Shown in pieces: positions 5,632 to 10,530 of a DNA stretch of 10,530 nt (its first letter is position 1; the number at the start of each line of letters is the position of its first letter). The notes below the pieces were generated by a model. That model made no database searches. It saw nothing but the letters and a program-made list of their open reading frames with translations, and was not told where the DNA came from. The stretch is from an uncultured Eubacteriales bacterium. Its GTDB lineage: Bacteria; Bacillota; Clostridia; Christensenellales; Borkfalkiaceae. The position numbers were made by a program, and so were the translations under genes. The stretch lies in the NCBI GenBank assembly GCA_902767455.1, contig CACXHH010000095.1, positions 1-10,530 on the forward strand. Direction: 5' to 3'.

Positions 5632-8541
5632 ATGACGAATTTTGTTGTAAATTTTACACATCCCTGGCTGTTGCTTGTTCTAATCCCTGCGATTATCGCC
5701 GCGTTTATCCCGTATCTCAGGCTCAACAAAAAATACAGAAGGTCGAGAAACCGCGTAACGTCGCTCGTTTTGCATATCGTCGTTCTCGTTTTGTCCATAC
5801 TCACTTTGAGCGGACTCAACTTTACTTACGATATCCCCAAAGACGGTAACCAGATGATACTTCTCGTCGATATGTCCGACACGGAAGAAACGTTCAACTA
5901 TAACGCGGTAAGCGAAACGCCATCGCGCGAAGTGCGTGACGAATTCGTCAGAAGCGCGCTCGAAATGTGCGAAAAGAACGGTATGTCGGTAGGCGTGGTC
6001 ACTTTCGGCTTCGATCAGGTTTACGCCGTTCCCTTCACCAAGAACGCGAAAGACGCTTTCAAAGCCTACACCGAAGCGCCGCTCCCCGATAAGAGCGGAA
6101 CGGATATCGCCGCGGCGATAAACTACGCGAGAACGCTCTTTACCAACCCCGATACCGCTAAAATAATCGTGGCTTCCGACGGCAAGGAGACTGACGGCGA
6201 CGTCATCGACGCTATTACGATGACGCTCAAACAAAACACGAAGATAGACTACGTCAATATCGAAACGTATTTCAACGAAAAAGAAATACAGGTCACCGAT
6301 GTCATATTCCCGGACTATCACGTCAAAAAGGACGAGGCATGCACGGTAAAAGTCGTTCTGCAAAGCAATTCCGACAACGTCGACTGTACGGTTATCGTCA
6401 AAGACAACGGCGAAACGGTTGCGATGAAGTCGGGCGTGGGCGTTTACGCGGGCGCCAACGAAGTCACTTTTGACGATTACAAGTTCACGACCGAAGGTGT
6501 TCACAGCGTCGTAGTTACCGTACAACCGGGTTCGGGTACGGACAAACTCGACCAAAACAACGAATACACTTCGTATTTCAACATTTTAAACTTCAACAAG
6601 ATACTCGTTTTAGAAGGCGTAAGCAATCAATCGGACAACCTTAAAGACCTTCTTATCGAAAACGATCTTTACGACGTCACCGTAGAAAATCTCTATACGG
6701 GCAACGTTCCTTCGTCGGTCGACGAATTGAGAGAATACGACGAGATAATTTTAAACAACGTCGCGAACAAGGATCTCGACAGCTCCGTAAACTTCAACGT
6801 CGCGGAGAATTTCGTTAAGATGCTCGGCGAATACGTCGAAGTGTACGGCGGCGGGCTTCTGACCGTCGGCGGCAGCGAAGCGGACGATCCCGCAACGGCT
6901 CACGCTTACAACCGCGACGATATGAACAATACGCTCTATCAGTCCATGCTCCCCGTTCAGGCGATAAACTACACTCCGCCGCTCGGCGTAGTCGTCATAA
7001 TCGATATTTCCGGCTCTATGGATATAAAGGTCGACGAAGGCTATTCCAGACTTCACTGGGCAAAAGAGGGCGCGAACACGTGTTTAAGAGCTCTTTCCGA
7101 AAGGGATTATATCGGTATAATGACGTTGATGTCGTCAAACGGCATAACTTTCGAAAACATTTTGCCGATGACTTCGAGAACGAGAGAAGCTACCATCAGG
7201 GAAGCTATTTACAGTATTCCCGATAAGGCTTACGGCGGCGGTACGGTATTCTCGGGCGCGATCGAAGAAGCCGGATCGCATTTAAGGTCGCTCACGCAAG
7301 TCGAAAAACGCCATATTATTATCGTTACCGACGGTGAGCCGGGCGAACCTGCCGAAACTTACGAAAGCGTTACGCGTAACCTTTATTATCAATACGGTAT
7401 CACCATGTCCGTAGTGGCGCTCGGCGTAAACGAAGGCACGAATACCGGCGTGCGTATGGAAAGTCTTGTCGCTCAATGTACGGACGACAACGGCGTAAAT
7501 CACGGTAAAGTCTATTACGTTCCCAACAACAATACGTCGGTCATAGGCGACGTCATGAAAGACGACCTTAACCAAAGCGAGCTCGAAGAAGTCAATTACG
7601 AAACTTATCAGCCGATAGTTTCAAGGCTTACTTCTCCTTTGGTCGTCGACCTTGAAAGAGATGAAAACAATTCGACTAAGCTCAATACGACTCTCGACGG
7701 GTTTTACGGCGTCAAAGTCCGCCCCGACGCGGAGCTTATCTTAACGGGCAACTTCAACGTTCCGCTCTACGCGCAGTGGAAGTACGGCAACGGCATGGTC
7801 GGAAGCTTTATGTGCGATCTCAACAAGGTATGGAGCGCGCAGTTTATGGAAAGCAATGTCGGCGCAACGTTCATCCGCAACGTCTGCGAAGCGCTGATGC
7901 CCGTATCGTCGATAAGGCCCGTCGAACTCAACGTCAGATACGAAGAGAAGAACTTTACCAACACGCTTGACGTATTCGACCAACTCGGCGAAGGCGAGAA
8001 GATAATCGGTAAGGTCAGAAGAGCCGACGACGACGGGTTTGAAGTTTCTCTTTCGGCAACGGGCGACTTATCGCAATCGACTAAAGCCGCGCAGACCGAA
8101 GCCGTATTCGTAAGAGAATACTTTACCGCCGAAAACAATTACTCTAACTGTAAATTCGTTATCAAAGAAGCGGGCGTTTACGTCATTTCTCTCGAAAGAG
8201 TGAACGCCGACGGCGAAAGGCTTGCTTACTACGAATTTTATAAATCGTTCGCGTACTCGGACGAATACGACGTTTTCTTCGACGAAAACAAGATCGAAGG
8301 AAAGACGAATATCGAAAAGATGGCGAAAACTTCGGGCGGTACTATAATTGCCGATCCGTACGTTCCGAACGAGATATTCAACGATTTCGTGCTCAAAGTG
8401 AACTCGGGCTTCGATCCGCGTTATCTGTTTATGATAATAGCGATCGTCGCGTTCCTGCTCGATATAATCGTTCGTAAATTCAAGTTCAAATGGCCGCACG
8501 AGTGGTTTAAAAAACGCGAAGAAAACACGCCTAAAAAATAA
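5632..8541 (+). CDS. Large double-vWA protein with glutamine-amidotransferase-like fold
   Basis: This is a 969-residue membrane protein. Helices are at about 11-27 and 44-61, separated by a basic cytosolic loop. The exported part runs to about 925, then a final helix (931-947) and a very basic cytosolic tail. The first vWA domain (75-220) has an altered MIDAS, D80-M-S82-D-T84. A CARDB-like beta domain spans about 222-318. An amidotransferase-like domain starts at about 322 (KILVLEGV) and reaches the YGGGLLTVGG turn (405-414), where no nucleophile Cys is present. A second, canonical vWA is inserted at about 450-645 (D458-x-S460-x-S462, Thr 538), after which the amidotransferase-like fold resumes (FYGVKVRPDAELILTG, then the WKYGNGMVGSF and DLNKVWSAQF segments). 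A beta region and a TSGGTIIADP segment precede the last helix. The ribosome site AAGGGGGTG (5618-5626) lies five bases upstream, and the gap to the previous gene is 12 bp. Confidence 0.93.
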   Translation: MTNFVVNFTHPWLLLVLIPAIIAAFIPYLRLNKKYRRSRNRVTSLVLHIVVLVLSILTLSGLNFTYDIPKDGNQMILLVDMSDTEETFNYNAVSETPSREVRDEFVRSALEMCEKNGMSVGVVTFGFDQVYAVPFTKNAKDAFKAYTEAPLPDKSGTDIAAAINYARTLFTNPDTAKIIVASDGKETDGDVIDAITMTLKQNTKIDYVNIETYFNEKEIQVTDVIFPDYHVKKDEACTVKVVLQSNSDNVDCTVIVKDNGETVAMKSGVGVYAGANEVTFDDYKFTTEGVHSVVVTVQPGSGTDKLDQNNEYTSYFNILNFNKILVLEGVSNQSDNLKDLLIENDLYDVTVENLYTGNVPSSVDELREYDEIILNNVANKDLDSSVNFNVAENFVKMLGEYVEVYGGGLLTVGGSEADDPATAHAYNRDDMNNTLYQSMLPVQAINYTPPLGVVVIIDISGSMDIKVDEGYSRLHWAKEGANTCLRALSERDYIGIMTLMSSNGITFENILPMTSRTREATIREAIYSIPDKAYGGGTVFSGAIEEAGSHLRSLTQVEKRHIIIVTDGEPGEPAETYESVTRNLYYQYGITMSVVALGVNEGTNTGVRMESLVAQCTDDNGVNHGKVYYVPNNNTSVIGDVMKDDLNQSELEEVNYETYQPIVSRLTSPLVVDLERDENNSTKLNTTLDGFYGVKVRPDAELILTGNFNVPLYAQWKYGNGMVGSFMCDLNKVWSAQFMESNVGATFIRNVCEALMPVSSIRPVELNVRYEEKNFTNTLDVFDQLGEGEKIIGKVRRADDDGFEVSLSATGDLSQSTKAAQTEAVFVREYFTAENNYSNCKFVIKEAGVYVISLERVNADGERLAYYEFYKSFAYSDEYDVFFDENKIEGKTNIEKMAKTSGGTIIADPYVPNEIFNDFVLKVNSGFDPRYLFMIIAIVAFLLDIIVRKFKFKWPHEWFKKREENTPKK

Positions 8542-8586
8542 TTTTCGGTAAAGCTTATACCGACTGATCAAAGCAGGTTCTTTAAC

Positions 8587-8628
8587 GGGCGGAAAATTCC
8601 GTCTGGATTTTCCGCCCCGAAATTTTTT
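8587..8628 (+). terminator. Strong intrinsic terminator of the vWA operon
   Basis: GGGCGGAAAAT (8587-8597) and ATTTTCCGCCC (8607-8617) form a perfect 11-bp stem. It is extended inward by CC (8599-8600) with GG (8605-8606). A T6 run (8623-8628) follows after five bases. This marks the end of the operon that begins at the 231-259 promoter and separates it from the downstream lipoprotein gene. Confidence 0.92.
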
Positions 8629-8652
8629 AACTCAAGCCGTTAAGCCTTGCGC

Positions 8653-8717
8653 TTGAACGGAAACGCGTAACCGAACGATATTTACGCGTTAAGACGGGAA
8701 ATGCGCGCGTTAAACGG
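8653..8717 (+). promoter_or_regulatory. Candidate promoter/operator of the LRR lipoprotein gene
   Basis: A weak -35/-10 pair is possible: TTGAAC (8653-8658), 18-bp spacer, GATATT (8677-8682), each four of six to consensus. A 9-bp perfect inverted repeat surrounds the -10 box: AACGCGTAA (8662-8670) and TTACGCGTT (8682-8690). A direct repeat CGCGTTAA(G)ACGG occurs at 8685-8697 and, without the extra G, at 8706-8717, offset by 21 bp. This could be an operator for a dimeric regulator or an RNA hairpin in the leader. No known regulator site was recognised. Confidence 0.35.
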
Positions 8718-8738
8718 CTTTCCCACACAAGGAGCGTT

Positions 8739-10530
8739 ATGAAAAAAATAATATTTTCCGTTCTGATTGCGGCGGCTTTGACGTGCGTAGCGCTTGCGCT
8801 GTCCGCTTGCGGACAACCGATCACCGCACCCATACAGCTAAAAGTAAGCGACCAGAACGTTCTCTCGTGGAAGAAGGTCGATACGGCGAGCACTTACGTC
8901 GTACGTATCCGCTCCCTTGCCGACGGAAAGAGCGAAGATTTCAACGTAAGGGATACGCGCTATCCGCTCGCTTCTCTCGAAGAAGGCGAATACGAACTTT
9001 CCGTAAAAGCTCTTCCGCGCGACAACAGCCTTAACGAGTCTGACTGGTCGAAGGTAATAAAATTCACGAAGGAATACGAAAACGGCTGTATTTACGAGCT
9101 TATCAACGCAAACAGGGAGTATCAGATAACCCGTTTCGGCTCGGCTTCGGGCGAGATAATGCTCAAAGACGAACATCACGGCAAGCCCGTCACGAAGATA
9201 GCCGATAAGGCTTTCAGGGGTTGTACCAAAATAACGGGCGTGACCGTCGGCAAATACGTAACGTATATCGGCGACGGCGCGTTTATGAACTGCACTAATC
9301 TCGAACACATCGAAATACCTTCCGAAGGCGTTACGTATCTCGGTCCGACGGCGTTTCAGGGCTGCGCCAAACTGAAAACGATAGCTTTGCCGAACACCCT
9401 TACCGAAATAAGAAAATCGACCTTCGCTTATTGCAGGGGACTTACTTCGATAACCTTCGGCAACGCCGTGAACTCGATAGCCGAATCGGCTTTTGAAGCG
9501 TGTTCGGCGTTTGAAACGCTCACTATTCCCGACAGCGTGACTTTCGTAGGCGACCACGCTTTCAGCAGATGTACCGAACTTAAAACGGTAAATTTCGGCT
9601 CGGGCGTCGTAACTCTCGATTCTTACGCTTTCAGCGACGATCCAAACCTTATAAATCTCGTATTTTCCGAAGAAAACAAGCTTGAAACGATAGGCGAGAG
9701 CTGCTTTGAAAGATGCGTAAATCTGGAAAGAGCCGATCTTCCGCAAGGTCTTAAAACGATTGAAACGCGAGCCTTTATAGGCGCTGAAAAATTCGCCGAT
9801 ATAACTATTCCCGACACGGTAAGAAAGGTCGGTCAGTACGCTTTTTCGGGCACTAAACTTTACGTCGACCAAGACACGGAAGACAACCAAACGGGCGGTT
9901 TTATATACGCCGATAAATGGGTCATAAACTGCATTTCGTCGCTGGCGGCGCCGAGAGTTTTCGACGAAGCCGGCACCACGGTTGTAAGCCAAGGTCTTAC
10001 CGATATAACGTACGATACCTTTAAGGAAGGTACCGTGGGCATTGCCGACAGGGCGCTTGCCTTGATGTATTCGCTTCAAAGAGTTTTTCTTAACAAGAGC
10101 ATAAAGTACGTAGGCAAATACTCGTTTGCCGGTTGCATTCTTCTCTGGAATGTCAACACGCCCGAAAACGGACTTGAAGAGATAGGCGAATTTGCTTTTG
10201 CAAACTGCTATCAGCTTTCGACGCTGAAACTTGGAAAAGGGCTTAAAACGATAGATAATTACGCGTTTTTTAACTGTTCGGTTCTTCGCCCGAACGCCGT
10301 TGACGCGAGCGCGACCATACCTTCTACCGTCACGCGTATCGGTCAGGACGCCTTCTACGGCACGGGCTTCTTCAACGCCGACAACTATACGGATAAAACG
10401 GAAGTAGCGGCGGGTAAACCTATCTACGCGGGTAACTGGGTAGTAGGGTTTATGCCTTCGGAAAACCCCGTGAACGTCGAACTCAAGAACACCACGGTCG
10501 GCATAAGCGATTACGCCTTCAACGTTTTCC
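8739..10530 (+). CDS. BspA-type leucine-rich-repeat lipoprotein, 3' end cut by window
   Basis: The frame is open for 597 codons from the ATG at 8739 to the right edge and has no stop in the window. The ribosome site GGAG (8731-8734) is four bases upstream. Residues 1-24 are a lipoprotein signal: MKKIIF, a hydrophobic core, then the lipobox LSAC with Cys 24 as the lipidated residue. Residues about 29-110 look like an FN3 domain (VLSWKKVDTASTYVVRI, then the SDWSKVIKF end). From about 125 onward there are BspA-type LRRs (LRR_5) of about 23 residues with the pattern I-x-x-x-A-F-x-x-C-x-x-L-x-x-I-x-I-P. At about 372-440 and again from about 542 the LRRs are interrupted by a module containing YADKWV/YAGNWV and TVGIAD/TVGISD. 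Such proteins are typically surface-exposed adhesins or binding proteins. It lies after a terminator, so it is probably transcribed separately. Ligand unknown. Confidence 0.93.
   Translation, partial: MKKIIFSVLIAAALTCVALALSACGQPITAPIQLKVSDQNVLSWKKVDTASTYVVRIRSLADGKSEDFNVRDTRYPLASLEEGEYELSVKALPRDNSLNESDWSKVIKFTKEYENGCIYELINANREYQITRFGSASGEIMLKDEHHGKPVTKIADKAFRGCTKITGVTVGKYVTYIGDGAFMNCTNLEHIEIPSEGVTYLGPTAFQGCAKLKTIALPNTLTEIRKSTFAYCRGLTSITFGNAVNSIAESAFEACSAFETLTIPDSVTFVGDHAFSRCTELKTVNFGSGVVTLDSYAFSDDPNLINLVFSEENKLETIGESCFERCVNLERADLPQGLKTIETRAFIGAEKFADITIPDTVRKVGQYAFSGTKLYVDQDTEDNQTGGFIYADKWVINCISSLAAPRVFDEAGTTVVSQGLTDITYDTFKEGTVGIADRALALMYSLQRVFLNKSIKYVGKYSFAGCILLWNVNTPENGLEEIGEFAFANCYQLSTLKLGKGLKTIDNYAFFNCSVLRPNAVDASATIPSTVTRIGQDAFYGTGFFNADNYTDKTEVAAGKPIYAGNWVVGFMPSENPVNVELKNTTVGISDYAFNVF

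Noticed and set aside
5680..6555. A 291-codon minus-strand frame opposite the double-vWA gene
   Set aside because: It is a shadow of the well-supported vWA coding sequence, has odd composition (excess Arg, Val and Phe), and shows no domain.
8838..10079. A 413-codon open frame on the minus strand opposite the LRR lipoprotein gene
   Set aside because: The + strand frame has a lipobox, an FN3-like domain and regular LRRs. The antisense frame stays open only because the sense gene rarely uses codons that read as stops on the other strand; its product is rich in Arg, Tyr and Phe with no recognisable motif or ribosome site.

Overview
The window looks like a chromosomal segment from a low-to-mid GC Gram-positive bacterium, probably an uncultured clostridium-like member of the Bacillota. 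The support is indirect: GGAG-type ribosome binding sites before most genes, a near-consensus sigma-A promoter, U-tailed intrinsic terminators, a Gram-positive-style lipoprotein signal, and a BspA-type leucine-rich-repeat surface protein. All genes are on the + strand, use standard stops and have similar codon use. No RNA genes, insertion sequences, CRISPR arrays or phage genes were seen.

Layout. Positions 1-230 are intergenic. They open with an intrinsic terminator for a gene outside the window (8-50), followed by further hairpins. A strong promoter (231-259) and a roughly 105-nt leader with alternative hairpins precede five co-oriented genes that end at a very strong terminator (8587-8628). 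In order these are: a three-pass membrane protein with an exported InlB-B-repeat-like domain and an acidic Gly/Pro/Asp-rich tail (372-1481); a MoxR-family AAA+ ATPase (1622-2617); a cytosolic DUF58/vWA protein (2696-3598); a BatA-like membrane-anchored vWA protein (3595-5619, overlapping the previous gene by 4 bp); and a 969-residue membrane protein with two vWA domains, the second inserted in a non-catalytic glutamine-amidotransferase-like fold (5632-8541). After the terminator, a separate unit starts at 8739. It encodes a lipoprotein with an FN3-like domain and BspA-type LRRs, and it runs off the right edge.

How the genes work together. The five-gene unit is a MoxR-vWA ('Bat-like') cluster. 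Known MoxR systems pair a AAA+ ATPase with vWA proteins that bind metal through a MIDAS motif, and are thought to act as chaperone-like assembly or stress machines. Here the ATPase and DUF58 protein are predicted cytosolic. The two large vWA proteins are predicted to be anchored with their vWA domains outside the membrane. The first membrane protein has both a cytosolic loop resembling DUF4175-type proteins and an exported repeat domain, so it could link the two sides. That linkage is inference. The exact substrate or process cannot be read from the sequence.
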